Positions 37,317 through 46,876 of a stretch of DNA of 64,000 bases are shown here, piece after piece. The stretch's first letter is position 1, and each line of letters begins with the position of its first letter. The notes under the pieces are model-generated. The model had not been told where the DNA came from. It searched no databases and was given only the letters and a program-made list of their open reading frames with translations. This DNA is from Leptospira montravelensis (GTDB lineage Bacteria > Spirochaetota > Leptospiria > Leptospirales > Leptospiraceae): contig NZ_RQFO01000016.1 in the NCBI RefSeq assembly GCF_004770045.1, forward strand, positions 459,501 to 523,500, read 5' to 3'. The translations under genes were made by a program, and so were the position numbers.

Positions 37317-37659
37317 TTCCAGATCCAAGAACGAAATCACAGTTTTTAGAAATCCAGATCCACTCTTAAAGAATTTGGAATCATCTTCCATAATCCGCTT
37401 GCGAGTGTTAGGGCAAATTTTGCCTCTCAAGTTTTTATTCTCCTCAGTTGGCCTTTCGATTTTGTTATTTATGATTCCAATGGGAATTATGTTTTTATCA
37501 GTTTTTTATAACGAAAACACAGGATTACTTTTACCCATTTTGATTAGTTCCAGTTTGTTTTTCTGTTTTTACTCTCTTGTCCTTGGCTTTTTACTCCTCA
37601 ACACAAGAATTCCTTTTCTGAATGAATGGAAAGAGAAACTTGGATTTGAAGAGGTTTAA
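37300..37659 (+). CDS. Small membrane protein downstream of the ECF sigma gene
   Basis: A 119-aa protein with a soluble N-terminus of about 45 residues and two hydrophobic segments (FLFSSVGLSILLFMIPMGIM and LLLPILISSSLFFCFYSLVLG). It overlaps the sigma gene by 17 nt. Position and topology suggest an anti-sigma or sensor partner, but no zinc-binding HxxxCxxC motif is present, so this stays a guess. Confidence 0.6.
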   Translation: MKSKVDSRSKNEITVFRNPDPLLKNLESSSIIRLRVLGQILPLKFLFSSVGLSILLFMIPMGIMFLSVFYNENTGLLLPILISSSLFFCFYSLVLGFLLLNTRIPFLNEWKEKLGFEEV

Positions 37660-38047
37660 AGTATTCGTGAAAGGTCTATTGGTTCTCCCACTGCTTTTAT
37701 TTTCCGTTTCCCTTTCTGCCGAGGCGCTGCCTACTGCGGATGAATTTTTAAAAATGGATTTGGACAAGGCACTCCCTCTCATCGAATCCCTTTCTAAAGA
37801 AGATTCAAAAGTGCTTGTATCCGAACTCCGATCTGAAATCAAAAAATCCTACCCAAAAGCAGATCATTTTTATTTCCTCATTTCTCACTTGGAAGAAATC
37901 CAAGCCATTGAAAAAGAACAAGCCCGACTTCGTTCACTCCTTTGGGTGTACGGCCTTGCCTTCTTTTTGTTCTTCGGGTTCCTGGGATTTTTGTTACTCA
38001 GACAGCGCCAAGCGATCCGAGACATCAATCAGATGCTCGGGAAATAG
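37622..38047 (+). CDS. Small exported, membrane-anchored protein
   Basis: Up to 141 aa. A signal-like segment (GLLVLPLLLFSVSLSA) is followed by a helical extracytoplasmic part (KALPLIESLSKEDSKVLVSEL) and a C-terminal membrane helix (LLWVYGLAFFLFFGFLGFLLL) with a short basic tail. The ATG at 37622 lies 38 nt inside the previous gene. A GTG at 37667 gives a cleaner signal peptide and avoids the overlap, so it may be the real start. Unknown function. It precedes the two-component system. Confidence 0.55.
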   Translation: MNGKRNLDLKRFKVFVKGLLVLPLLLFSVSLSAEALPTADEFLKMDLDKALPLIESLSKEDSKVLVSELRSEIKKSYPKADHFYFLISHLEEIQAIEKEQARLRSLLWVYGLAFFLFFGFLGFLLLRQRQAIRDINQMLGK

Positions 38048-38061
38048 ATAGATATCGTTTC

Positions 38062-38094
38062 TTTGTAATCATTTTGTATTCTTTTTGTAATGAA
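38062..38094 (+). promoter_or_regulatory. Three 11-bp direct repeats, Pho-box-like operator
   Basis: TTTGTAATCAT (38062-38072), TTTGTATTCTT (38073-38083) and TTTGTAATGAA (38084-38094) follow each other with exact 11-bp phasing, 24 nt before the ATG of the PhoB-like regulator. PhoB binds tandem 11-bp units (7-bp core and 4-bp AT spacer), so this looks like an autoregulatory operator. The core TTGTAAT/TTGTATT differs from E. coli CTGTCAT. Confidence 0.65.
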
Positions 38095-38118
38095 TCCCTG
38101 TTACTTTTGGATTAATTC

Positions 38119-38793
38119 ATGAAAATACTAATTGTAGATGACGAAGAAGACATTGCAGGACTCATCCAATTCCATTTAGAGGAAGAAGGATTCCAGACCG
38201 AAGTTTGTCATAATGGGATGGAAGTCCTCCCACGTTTGGAAAAACACCTACCCGACGGAATCATTTTAGATCTGATGTTGCCGGGAATTGGTGGAATGGA
38301 TCTTTGTAGACGCATCAAAGAAAAATACCCTCATATTCCTATTTTAATGGTAACAGCAAAAACCGGGGAAACCGATGTGGTTCTTGGTCTTGAATTAGGT
38401 GCTGACGATTACATACGTAAACCATTCAACATCCGCGAACTTGTTGCCCGCGTAAGAACCGTTACACGAAGAACTACAGACCCAAACCAAGAAGTCCAAG
38501 GAACCATTTCCACTGGAAAAATACAAATCAATCCAACGGCACACAAAGTGTTTGTAGAAGGTACCGAGATTGACCTAACGTTAATCGAATTCAAACTTTT
38601 ACAACTGTTCGCTGGAAACCCGGGAGTTGCTTTTTCAAGAGACAAACTACTCGATCGAATTTGGGGAAAAGATGTTTTTGTAACGGACAGAACCGTTGAT
38701 GTAAATATAAAACGGCTTCGTGACAAATTACTTTCTGAAAAAGAAAGATTAGAAACGATCCGCGGGGTCGGTTACCGATTCCGAGATGCGTAG
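38119..38793 (+). CDS. OmpR/PhoB-family response regulator
   Basis: A 224-aa two-domain regulator. The receiver has acidic pocket VDDEED, phosphoacceptor Asp51 (GIILDLMLP), VTAK and DDYIRKPF. The C-terminal winged helix (about 130-224) has LTLIEFKLLQLFAGNPG, VTDRTVDVNIKRLRDKL and IRGVGYRF, typical of OmpR/PhoB. It overlaps the kinase gene by 8 nt. The phased 11-bp repeats just upstream and the PhoR-like kinase make a phosphate regulator plausible, but the window holds no pst or phoU genes to confirm it. Confidence 0.92.
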   Translation: MKILIVDDEEDIAGLIQFHLEEEGFQTEVCHNGMEVLPRLEKHLPDGIILDLMLPGIGGMDLCRRIKEKYPHIPILMVTAKTGETDVVLGLELGADDYIRKPFNIRELVARVRTVTRRTTDPNQEVQGTISTGKIQINPTAHKVFVEGTEIDLTLIEFKLLQLFAGNPGVAFSRDKLLDRIWGKDVFVTDRTVDVNIKRLRDKLLSEKERLETIRGVGYRFRDA

Positions 38794-40150
38794 TTTTTTT
38801 TCTACATTACTTTTACTCAACTGGGGTCTCTTACTTGTTTTACTGACCCTAGCTTTGGGTGTGTTTTATATCTATGATTTAGTGGTACCTGCAGTCCGCC
38901 CGCTCATTTTGTTTGGATTTGTATTAATTACCATATTTGGAACATTTTATATTTCAACAAACATTGCGATGCGAATTACAGATCCGCTAGCTACTGTTGA
39001 GAAAAAAACGAAAGAGATCAACGCCGGAGATTTTGGAGTTGAACTATCTTCTCCTGATATTCGTGAGCTCGCCACATTAACATCCTCTATCAATGAAATG
39101 GCTAGACGACTCAAAGTCCAATTTTTGGATCTGACAGTTGAAAAAGAGAAATTTAATTATTTATTACAAAATCTAAAAGAAGGTGTTTTTGCTATCGATA
39201 GAAATGAAAAATTTTTATTTTTAAATCGTAATATCTCTGACACCTTAATTGAAAAAAATTCCCAATTTAAAGCTTATACACCCGCAATCAAAAACAAAGA
39301 ACTCTTAAACTTTATAAAAGAGAAAATCCAAAAGGGTGTAGAAGGAAAAACAGAATTCCAAGATGGACTTCATTTTTACACAGCTCGCATTTACCCAATC
39401 AAATCTGATTCCATGATTCAATTGTTTATTGGAGTTTTGTCAGATATAACTGAAGATAGACAAAACCAACTCATTAGAGAACAATTTTTTCAAAATGCTT
39501 CTCATGAATTAAAAACTCCCATAACATCAATTAAAGGTTATGCGGAAACTTTAGAGTATAAATTAAAACTTCCACAAGATTCGAATGAACGAAAATTTTT
39601 AGATGCCATTCTTAGAAATACTGACCGACTCATTCGAATTGTAGAAGATATGTTGACAGTTTCTAGATTGGAAAATCATAAAACAGTATTAAACCTTACC
39701 GAGTTTTCTCTGTTTGATTTGGTAAAAAATGTTTCCGAATCCTTGGGTGTGATTTACTCCCAAAAAAAACAAAATTTAGTTTTAGATATTCCATCAGATT
39801 TTCGTGTAAAGGCAGACCGACTCCTCCTTGAGGATTTGTTAGTGAATTTGATATCCAATGCCTCTGCTTATAGCCCGGAAGGTTCTAGTGTCATTGTCAG
39901 AACTTCTTCTACAGAGGACAAAAATCAAATCCAAGTCATCGATCATGGCATTGGTATTTCTGCAGAAGACGCCGAACGAATTTTTGAACGTTTTTTCCGG
40001 GTGGATACCAATCGTTCAAGAAAAGAGGGTGGCACGGGTCTTGGCCTTTCCATTGTCAAACACATTGCTAGACTCCATTCAGGAGAGGTTTCCGTAACTT
40101 CCAACCCGAAAGGTGGCTCCATTTTCACCTTTGAGTTTCCCAAAAAATAG
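38786..40150 (+). CDS. PhoR-like sensor histidine kinase (2 TM, HAMP, PAS, HisKA, HATPase)
   Basis: A 454-aa kinase. Two adjacent hydrophobic segments (about 5-30 and 38-60) leave only a tiny extracytoplasmic loop. A HAMP domain follows (about 60-112), then PAS (about 122-225), HisKA with phospho-His240 (NASHELKTPITSIKGY) and HATPase boxes LLVNLISNASAYSP, DHGIGIS, RFFRVDTNRSRKEGGTGLGL. The absence of a periplasmic sensor is the hallmark of PhoR-type kinases that read a transporter or PhoU. It pairs with the upstream regulator. Confidence 0.93.
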   Translation: MRSFFSTLLLLNWGLLLVLLTLALGVFYIYDLVVPAVRPLILFGFVLITIFGTFYISTNIAMRITDPLATVEKKTKEINAGDFGVELSSPDIRELATLTSSINEMARRLKVQFLDLTVEKEKFNYLLQNLKEGVFAIDRNEKFLFLNRNISDTLIEKNSQFKAYTPAIKNKELLNFIKEKIQKGVEGKTEFQDGLHFYTARIYPIKSDSMIQLFIGVLSDITEDRQNQLIREQFFQNASHELKTPITSIKGYAETLEYKLKLPQDSNERKFLDAILRNTDRLIRIVEDMLTVSRLENHKTVLNLTEFSLFDLVKNVSESLGVIYSQKKQNLVLDIPSDFRVKADRLLLEDLLVNLISNASAYSPEGSSVIVRTSSTEDKNQIQVIDHGIGISAEDAERIFERFFRVDTNRSRKEGGTGLGLSIVKHIARLHSGEVSVTSNPKGGSIFTFEFPKK

Positions 40151-40202
40151 ATTCTAGTAAGAGAAATCGCCGGATAGAATATTGGTATCCGGTAGGTTAT
40201 TT

Positions 40203-41357
40203 ATGAAGTTTCCATTGGGATTTTATTCCTTCGGCAAAAACATCGGGATCAAAGACAGTAGTTTAGATTTTGCAGTCATATATTCGGAAAATCGATGTAA
40301 GGCGGCAGCCGTTTTTACACGGAATAATTTTCCAGGTGCACCTATTTATGTGGGCCGCGACCATATAAAAGATGGGCATTTGCAAGCCATTGTCATCAAT
40401 TCTAAAAATTCCAATGTCGCAACTGGGGAACAAGGAATCAAAAACTCCTACCAAATTTGTATAGAACTTGGAAAATCTTTAGGTATTCCTGCCGAAGACA
40501 TTCTTCCTTCCTCTACGGGAGTGATTGGTGTTCCACTACCAATAGAAAAAATACTTAACGCTTGTTCTACGGCAAAAGCAGATTTAAAACCAGGCAATTT
40601 AGATGAAGTTGCTGAAGCAATCATGACAACGGACACTCGTAAAAAAATCTCCTATCGCACGATGACCAACCAAGCAGGAGAAGGAGTGATGTTTGGTATT
40701 GCCAAAGGTGCAGGAATGATTGAACCCAATATGGCTACCATGTTGTCTTATATTCTTTGCGACTACTTGCCTGAATCAGGTGACCTACCGGGAATTCTAA
40801 AACGAGTGGTGGATGTAACTTACAATTGTGTGACCATTGATTCAGATACCTCTACAAGTGATACAGTGGTTCTTATGTGTTCTGGTGTTCTCGGTTCCAT
40901 TCCAGATGATGTTTTTGAATCTCATTTAAGAGAAATTGCAACAGACCTTTCCAAAATGATTGCTCGAGATGGAGAAGGAGCATCAAAACTCATTGAACTT
41001 ACGGTATCGCACGGCAGAGACGATATGCAGGTGACAAAAATTGGGAAATCCATTCTCAATTCACCTCTTGTGAAAACAGCCATTTACGGTGGTGATCCCA
41101 ACTGGGGAAGGTTTGTGATGGCAATTGGAAAAGTATTTGATGAACCAATTCCATACGACTCATTAGAAATCCAATTAGGTGGAATATCCGTAAAGGGTGC
41201 AGATAATAACACCAAAACAAAGTTAGCAGAATATTTAAAATCAAATGAAGAAATCCATATCTCTGTGATTCTAAATACTGGATCTTTCCAAAAAACATTC
41301 TGGAGTTGTGATTTTACGGAAGGATATATTCAAGAAAACGCATACTATACAACATGA
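40203..41357 (+). CDS. argJ: Bifunctional ornithine acetyltransferase / N-acetylglutamate synthase
   Basis: ArgJ transfers acetyl from N-acetylornithine to glutamate in cyclic arginine synthesis. The self-cleavage site and nucleophile are in EPNMATML (Thr179 of 384 aa). The precursor would cleave between Ala178 and Thr179 into alpha and beta chains. STGVIGVPL, TTDT and VYGGDPNWGR-like (IYGGDPNWGR) blocks are intact. I chose the ATG at 40203. A TTG at 40182 would add seven residues. It overlaps the following gene by ATGA. Confidence 0.96.
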   Translation: MKFPLGFYSFGKNIGIKDSSLDFAVIYSENRCKAAAVFTRNNFPGAPIYVGRDHIKDGHLQAIVINSKNSNVATGEQGIKNSYQICIELGKSLGIPAEDILPSSTGVIGVPLPIEKILNACSTAKADLKPGNLDEVAEAIMTTDTRKKISYRTMTNQAGEGVMFGIAKGAGMIEPNMATMLSYILCDYLPESGDLPGILKRVVDVTYNCVTIDSDTSTSDTVVLMCSGVLGSIPDDVFESHLREIATDLSKMIARDGEGASKLIELTVSHGRDDMQVTKIGKSILNSPLVKTAIYGGDPNWGRFVMAIGKVFDEPIPYDSLEIQLGGISVKGADNNTKTKLAEYLKSNEEIHISVILNTGSFQKTFWSCDFTEGYIQENAYYTT

Positions 41358-42622
41358 ATTCAAATAAATTCAAAAGTGCATTCAAATATTTTTTACCTTC
41401 GAGTTATCAATTAAAACTTTCGGTAACCAATATCTTTACACGTACTTTATTTATTTTATTAGTATATGTTTCCTATTTTCTGATTTTATCGCAAATTCCA
41501 GAACCTATGTCTTATCGTTTGGAACTTGCACTACTTTTAACCAGTGCCTTTGCTCTGATTTTATATCTTCCTATCATCGAAAGACTTACACGTTACATTC
41601 GAACAAGATTTTTATCTGAATATCTGACAGAAGATGCAGAATCATACCGGCAAGCCATCAAACGATTTAACTTTGATGCACTAATCAAAAATGTTTTTCC
41701 TGATATGGTGAAAATCACAGGAAGCCATTCCGGTACTATGGCTGTGTTAACACATAATGGAACTTTCGCCTTCCACTCATATTTTCGGGGCCGCCAAAAA
41801 AAGCTAAGTCCGACAAAAGACATAACAGTCAAAACAAGTTTTCAATCTTTTTTGCTTAGCAAACGAAATGGAGCTTCTGTTGCGGAAACTTATTCTCTGG
41901 AAAACATCAATAATGACTTCATGGAACTCCATGCGAATTACATTTATCCATTTATATTTAGGGAAAAACTATTTGGATTCATAGCTGTTTCCAATATTCC
42001 CAATACGGATGCAACACATAGTTTATCACTTCTTGCAGGACAATCAGCCTTAACAATACATAACCACATTCTTTCCTATCATATTTCAGAAAACAAAAAG
42101 TACCAAAAAGAAGCGGCTTATGCGGTGCGCGTTCAAAACCTTTTAGAAACAGGAACAATTCCTGATCTAATGGGTTGGAAAATCACGGCCTTTAAAAGAA
42201 CAAGTAGAAACTTAATCGAGTTTTTTCAAGTAGAGGATGGAAGTTGGTTTTTTGTCATTCTTAATGCGGGAAAATCTTACCAACATATTGGCATCATACT
42301 TTCTTATATATTAGGTGTGGTTTATTCACAATCAAGACTTCGTATTTTAAAAGGATTTTCAGATATAAAATCTTTAATACAATCCACCTTTCAAAAGTTA
42401 GACTGGAAAGAAAATTACGAAATGATAATTGGAAAAATTGGATATTCTGAACTTTATATAATTCAGGAAGGCAAACAATTTCGTATTACCAGAAACTCTG
42501 AAGAAGTTGTGGCAAGTATGGGTTGGAAAAATATGATTAACATGGATAAAGGACCCATCCTCATCCAACAAAGAGGTGAACCAATTCTAAAATTTATTTT
42601 CGAAGAGCCGGAAGTCAAATGA
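41354..42622 (+). CDS. Membrane GAF protein with degenerate PP2C-like domain
   Basis: A 422-aa protein with two membrane segments (about 30-48 and 55-76), a GAF-like domain (about 95-235, ending FIAVSNIPNTDATHSLSLLAGQSAL) and a C-terminal half that follows the SpoIIE/PP2C fold order. Family landmarks appear in degraded form: GWKITAFKRTSRNLIEFFQVEDG where phosphatases have GGDYYDFF, and WFFVILNAGKS where they have GDVSGHG. None of the metal-binding aspartates is retained. I read it as a pseudophosphatase. It overlaps the intact phosphatase gene by ATGA, so the two are probably made together and may form a heteromer. Confidence 0.6.
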   Translation: MNSNKFKSAFKYFLPSSYQLKLSVTNIFTRTLFILLVYVSYFLILSQIPEPMSYRLELALLLTSAFALILYLPIIERLTRYIRTRFLSEYLTEDAESYRQAIKRFNFDALIKNVFPDMVKITGSHSGTMAVLTHNGTFAFHSYFRGRQKKLSPTKDITVKTSFQSFLLSKRNGASVAETYSLENINNDFMELHANYIYPFIFREKLFGFIAVSNIPNTDATHSLSLLAGQSALTIHNHILSYHISENKKYQKEAAYAVRVQNLLETGTIPDLMGWKITAFKRTSRNLIEFFQVEDGSWFFVILNAGKSYQHIGIILSYILGVVYSQSRLRILKGFSDIKSLIQSTFQKLDWKENYEMIIGKIGYSELYIIQEGKQFRITRNSEEVVASMGWKNMINMDKGPILIQQRGEPILKFIFEEPEVK

Positions 42623-44988
42623 GAGAACTTGCCATCACCATACTTTCTTCACTTTTGTTTTTTTTAATCCTTCTCTTTGCTTTTATAGGATTTCAAAATA
42701 ACGCAAAAAGACTTCCCTTTTATTATTATCCTTCGGGGCTCATTGTAAATATTGGTGAAGGAAACCGCGCCCACTGGGGAAACTCAGTAGTTCAGGAAGA
42801 TTTAGAAAAATTTGAATCTATCACAGATTTTTCAAAAATTGATTCCTTTCCATTACACTTAAAAAATTACAAAGGTGAAGTTTATGAAGTTAATTTCAAT
42901 TTAATTACCGTTCGCAAAACAGATGTTCTCAATGTATTTTTTTCCGATTTATTTTTGGCATTTTTTAGTCTTGCAATTGCTGTATATTTTTATTATTCCA
43001 CAAGAGATGCACTGATATTTGGTTTCTTCTTTAATTTTGGCCTCGTCATTCTTTCCAATGTTTTTGTATTAACTTTTAATAATTCCATTTTTCTTTTTGT
43101 ACTAACACTCTATTTTGGGAGTTTTTTACAATATCATTTAATCTACAGGTTACGCGGAAAAGAGATCAATTCAAAATGGTTATTACCACAAATATTAATT
43201 TCTTTTATTATGGCAATGATCGCATCACAAGAAAAGTACGATATGGTGCTTATCGAAAGAGTGGTTTTGGTAGCTCATGCTATAACCGTTTTATTTGGTT
43301 CCATCAATATTATTGCTAATATCTATGAAATAATACGATCGAAACCGCAAGAGGAAGCTCTTCTAAAGAGGATTATTTTAGTTTCATCCATTTTCCTTTA
43401 CGTAGCCCTTCCTAGTAGCATCATCTTCTTTGATGGTTACCCTTGGTTTTTTGTACATCGATCCTTTTTTATAACTACTTACCTTTTATTCATTCTCTCT
43501 TTTTTCTACGGAACATATCGTTATACGTTTGTACCATCGCTAGTCATTTTTACTCCAAGTATTGTCACATTGATTTTGGTTTCTATCATTTTGGGAACCT
43601 ATATAGGTTCTATTTTTATTTTAGATTTTATACTTCCCATTCGCTATTTAAAAGACCGTTGGGTATTTAATCTAATTTATCTTTTTTTAGTAACTGCATA
43701 TTTGATTCCACTCAAACTAAAAGTTAAAGAGTTATTTGATTATTGGTTTTTTGAACAAAACCCAAAACTCAGCGAAGGGATCAATAAAATTGCCGGACTA
43801 TTATCTTCTCCGCTTTCGATGCGAAAAACAATCCTAACCATCAACCGAACTGTCAAAGAGACTGTAAATATTTCAAATATCATTATTTTGATTCCTGGCG
43901 ATCAATTTGCTAGTACAGACTTAAAAAACATAAACTTCGTACGAATTTCGCCTCAATCAGAAATATGGAATTATTTCAAAAGTACTGATCGCGTAACAGT
44001 AACTTCCCATTTGGAATATGGTATTGGACTAAGAGAGACTTTATATAATTTTCTAAAAGGCTTAAATGTTCAGTTAGCATTCCCAGCTTATGACTCCTCC
44101 TCTAACAAAAAAAACATCCAAGCAATGATTCTTATTGGAGAGAAATTAGATAAAAAATATTTCTCTATTGGTGAATTAAAATTTATCAATGAAGTTGTCA
44201 AAATTTCAGGGATGTTACTCGAAAACTATAGTTTATTAGAAGATGAAATACAGAAACGTAAAATCGTAAGGGATATTCAAACAGCTTCCATTGTTGACAA
44301 TACTCTCAGACTCATATTACCAAGTGAAATCAAAGGTATTGATTACGGTTATATTTCCAAACCTGCTGTGGGAATTTCAGGAGATTATTTAGATATCATT
44401 CCTTTATCTCAAACAAAAATGATTGTCTTGTTAGGTGATGTTGCTGGACATGGATTGGGAACTGGATTTTTAGTTAGCGCGATCAAAGGAATTGTTAGAG
44501 AACAACTCAGAAATGGAACTTCCCTCGAAGGTTTATTTCGCGAAATCAATTCGTTTTTTCGTGCTCGTTATAAAGGAAACGAGTTTATGACTCTCCTCGG
44601 AGGAGTTTTTGACTCCAATGAAAATGTTTTTAAATATGTAAATGCAGGTCATCTATCATTAATTGAAATGCGAGCCGATGGACAAATTAAATTACATTCC
44701 AAAACGCAAAGAGTTCTCGGAATTTTAGAAACTGATTACCATGCCCAAGAATTAAAATTAATCCCAGGTACTAAATTATTCCTCTACTCTGATGGAATCA
44801 CAGAAGCCTTTAGTGAACGCGATGAGATTTTTGGAGAGGAAACTTTAATCGAATTTTTGCACTTTAATGCCGAAAAAACCGTAAAAGAAATCCCCGCCCT
44901 ACTTGATGTGAAGATGACAAATTTTCGCGGGAACCGAGAACAATCGGATGATATTACATTTATTGGTCTTTCTTTTACCCCCAATTAG
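42619..44988 (+). CDS. Membrane-bound SpoIIE/RsbU-type PP2C phosphatase with GAF domain
   Basis: A 789-aa protein. One N-terminal membrane segment and a small extracytoplasmic domain (about 30-105) are followed by about eight hydrophobic segments (to about 375), a GAF-like domain (about 390-545) and a PP2C domain (about 555-789). Metal-binding motifs are complete: GISGDYLDII, GDVAGHG, SDGITEAF and REQSDDITFI. It should dephosphorylate a serine/threonine phosphoprotein such as an anti-anti-sigma factor on a membrane-sensed cue. The sensory input is unknown. It is coupled to the degenerate homologue upstream. Confidence 0.88.
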   Translation: MRELAITILSSLLFFLILLFAFIGFQNNAKRLPFYYYPSGLIVNIGEGNRAHWGNSVVQEDLEKFESITDFSKIDSFPLHLKNYKGEVYEVNFNLITVRKTDVLNVFFSDLFLAFFSLAIAVYFYYSTRDALIFGFFFNFGLVILSNVFVLTFNNSIFLFVLTLYFGSFLQYHLIYRLRGKEINSKWLLPQILISFIMAMIASQEKYDMVLIERVVLVAHAITVLFGSINIIANIYEIIRSKPQEEALLKRIILVSSIFLYVALPSSIIFFDGYPWFFVHRSFFITTYLLFILSFFYGTYRYTFVPSLVIFTPSIVTLILVSIILGTYIGSIFILDFILPIRYLKDRWVFNLIYLFLVTAYLIPLKLKVKELFDYWFFEQNPKLSEGINKIAGLLSSPLSMRKTILTINRTVKETVNISNIIILIPGDQFASTDLKNINFVRISPQSEIWNYFKSTDRVTVTSHLEYGIGLRETLYNFLKGLNVQLAFPAYDSSSNKKNIQAMILIGEKLDKKYFSIGELKFINEVVKISGMLLENYSLLEDEIQKRKIVRDIQTASIVDNTLRLILPSEIKGIDYGYISKPAVGISGDYLDIIPLSQTKMIVLLGDVAGHGLGTGFLVSAIKGIVREQLRNGTSLEGLFREINSFFRARYKGNEFMTLLGGVFDSNENVFKYVNAGHLSLIEMRADGQIKLHSKTQRVLGILETDYHAQELKLIPGTKLFLYSDGITEAFSERDEIFGEETLIEFLHFNAEKTVKEIPALLDVKMTNFRGNREQSDDITFIGLSFTPN

Positions 44989-45003
44989 CCGATACTGAAA
45001 CTG

Positions 45004-45885
45004 ATGATGGCAGAAAAACCGGTCAAATTTGTCATTTTTCTTTCTTTGATACTGAGCTTAGTTGCGTTTTGGGACCACCAATTCACTTCTTATCTCAAAG
45101 AATTTGTTGTACTCATCCATGAGATCTGTCATGCCACAGCCGCGCTCTTTAGTGGTGGAGTTGTAAAAGGAATCGCATTACATGGAAACGAAGGTGGGGA
45201 AACCATTGCTGTTCCTGCTTCCTTTCGAGGTTCTTTTATACTAGTAGTTTCTGCAGGTTACATTGGTTCCTCCCTTGTAGGTGCCTTTTTACTTCGTTTA
45301 GGTTTCCAAGGTCGCCATGCTCGCCAAACAATGATTCTGTTAGGATTATTTTTAATCTCAGTCAGCGTTTTGTATTCTAAATTAGGTGAACTTGCTTACC
45401 TTACTGGAATTTTTTGGGGAGTAGGAATTCTCGTAACAGGAATGTTAGGTGAAACGATTTCAATTTTGTCTTTAGTTTTTTTAGGCACAAGTATTTCATT
45501 ATATTCATTGTATGACCTCTCGGATTTTGCCGAAAGACTGACAGAAACGGATGCTGGTATTCTGGCATTTTGGATGGCCGGTCTTGGTCCCGAAGACCTA
45601 CAAAATGAAGAAGTTCCGACGGTGGTTGTGGTCCTTGGCTATATGATCGCGACTCTTTGGTCTCTTCTCAGTGTAGGAATCATTTTTATGTCCCTCCGTA
45701 GTTCCCTTAGCCATGAAGAAACCCATGATTTTCCCAGTTTGGAAGAGAGTTTCGAACGTTTTCCTGGTGATCTTTCTCCCGAGGCAAAACTTTGGTTGGA
45801 AAAACGTGGTGTAGATCCCGAAAGTGGAATTGTTTTACCCCCCAATTTGTTCCAAGACTTTCCCCCGAAAGACAACAGTCCCTAG
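45004..45885 (+). CDS. Peptidase M50B-like integral membrane protein
   Basis: A 293-aa membrane protein of the M50B-like family (PF13398 type). The zinc motif HEICH (His39, Glu40, His43) lies in the second hydrophobic segment and GGVVKGIALHGNEGG matches the family. Six or seven hydrophobic segments follow, and the C-terminal 60 residues are soluble. Site-2-type intramembrane proteolysis is possible, but related proteins often have no shown activity. The ATG at 45004 and a second ATG at 45007 are equivalent. It lies 15 nt after the PP2C gene. Confidence 0.82.
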   Translation: MMAEKPVKFVIFLSLILSLVAFWDHQFTSYLKEFVVLIHEICHATAALFSGGVVKGIALHGNEGGETIAVPASFRGSFILVVSAGYIGSSLVGAFLLRLGFQGRHARQTMILLGLFLISVSVLYSKLGELAYLTGIFWGVGILVTGMLGETISILSLVFLGTSISLYSLYDLSDFAERLTETDAGILAFWMAGLGPEDLQNEEVPTVVVVLGYMIATLWSLLSVGIIFMSLRSSLSHEETHDFPSLEESFERFPGDLSPEAKLWLEKRGVDPESGIVLPPNLFQDFPPKDNSP

Positions 45886-45942
45886 GCCTTTACGCAAATT
45901 TTCATTTGCCGAGGACATAGACTTCCTAAATATAGAATCTCA

Positions 45943-46875
45943 ATGGCAAAAAGAATCCTTATCACAGGTGGAGCCGGATTCATCGGATCCCATCTAGCAG
46001 AAACTCTTTTGAACGCTGGGAACCAAATCATCGTATTGGACAATTTCCATACCGGACGAAAAGAAAACCTGACTCATCTCCTCGGGAATCCAAATTTCGA
46101 ACTGATCCGGCACGACATTACGGATCCTATCAAATTGGAAGTAGATGAAATCTATAACATGGCCTGTCCTGCTTCTCCGGTTCATTACCAAAGTAATCCC
46201 ATCAAAACTACCAAAACAAATGTTTTGGGAATGATGAACATGCTTGGTCTTGCAAAACGGGTAAAAGCAAGAATCCTTCAAGCAAGTACTTCCGAAGTTT
46301 ACGGAAATCCTCTGGAACATCCTCAAACGGAATCGTATTGGGGAAACGTGAACACAATTGGAATTCGTAGTTGTTATGATGAAGGAAAACGAGTAGCTGA
46401 AACTTTATGTTTTGATTATCACCGCCAACACGGAGTAGACATTCGAGTGATCCGTATTTTTAATACGTATGGTCCAAGAATGATTCCCGATGATGGTCGT
46501 GTAGTAAGCAACTTCATCGTACAAGCGTTACGTGGAGAGAACATAACCATTTATGGTGATGGAAGCCAAACACGTTCCTTTTGTTATGTGGATGATTTAG
46601 TGAGTGGAATCATTTCTATGATGAATACAGAAGGTTTCGTTGGACCTGTAAACTTAGGTAATGATGGCGAATTTACTGTTAAAGAATTAGCTGAACTCGT
46701 AATCAAAGAGACAGGAAGTAAATCTAAAATCATTTATCTTCCACTCCCACAAGATGATCCGACCAGAAGAAAACCAAACTTAGGGTTGGCGAAAGAAAAA
46801 TTGAATTATTCTACGACTGTTCCACTAGTGGAAGGCGTAAAAAAAACCATCGAATATTTTAGTAAAAGAGTATAA
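45943..46875 (+). CDS. uxs: UDP-glucuronate decarboxylase (UDP-xylose synthase)
   Basis: Short-chain dehydrogenase of the extended type, 310 aa, converting UDP-glucuronate to UDP-xylose for surface glycans. NAD-binding motif [10 protein letters not shown], family-specific [10 protein letters not shown] and NPIKT, catalytic YDEGK (YxxxK), and [24 protein letters not shown] are intact. It is close to eukaryotic and bacterial UXS. The pntA-like gene starts 1 nt after its stop, so they are likely co-transcribed though not functionally related. Confidence 0.92.
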   Translation: MAKRILITGGAGFIGSHLAETLLNAGNQIIVLDNFHTGRKENLTHLLGNPNFELIRHDITDPIKLEVDEIYNMACPASPVHYQSNPIKTTKTNVLGMMNMLGLAKRVKARILQASTSEVYGNPLEHPQTESYWGNVNTIGIRSCYDEGKRVAETLCFDYHRQHGVDIRVIRIFNTYGPRMIPDDGRVVSNFIVQALRGENITIYGDGSQTRSFCYVDDLVSGIISMMNTEGFVGPVNLGNDGEFTVKELAELVIKETGSKSKIIYLPLPQDDPTRRKPNLGLAKEKLNYSTTVPLVEGVKKTIEYFSKRV

Positions 46876-46876
46876 A

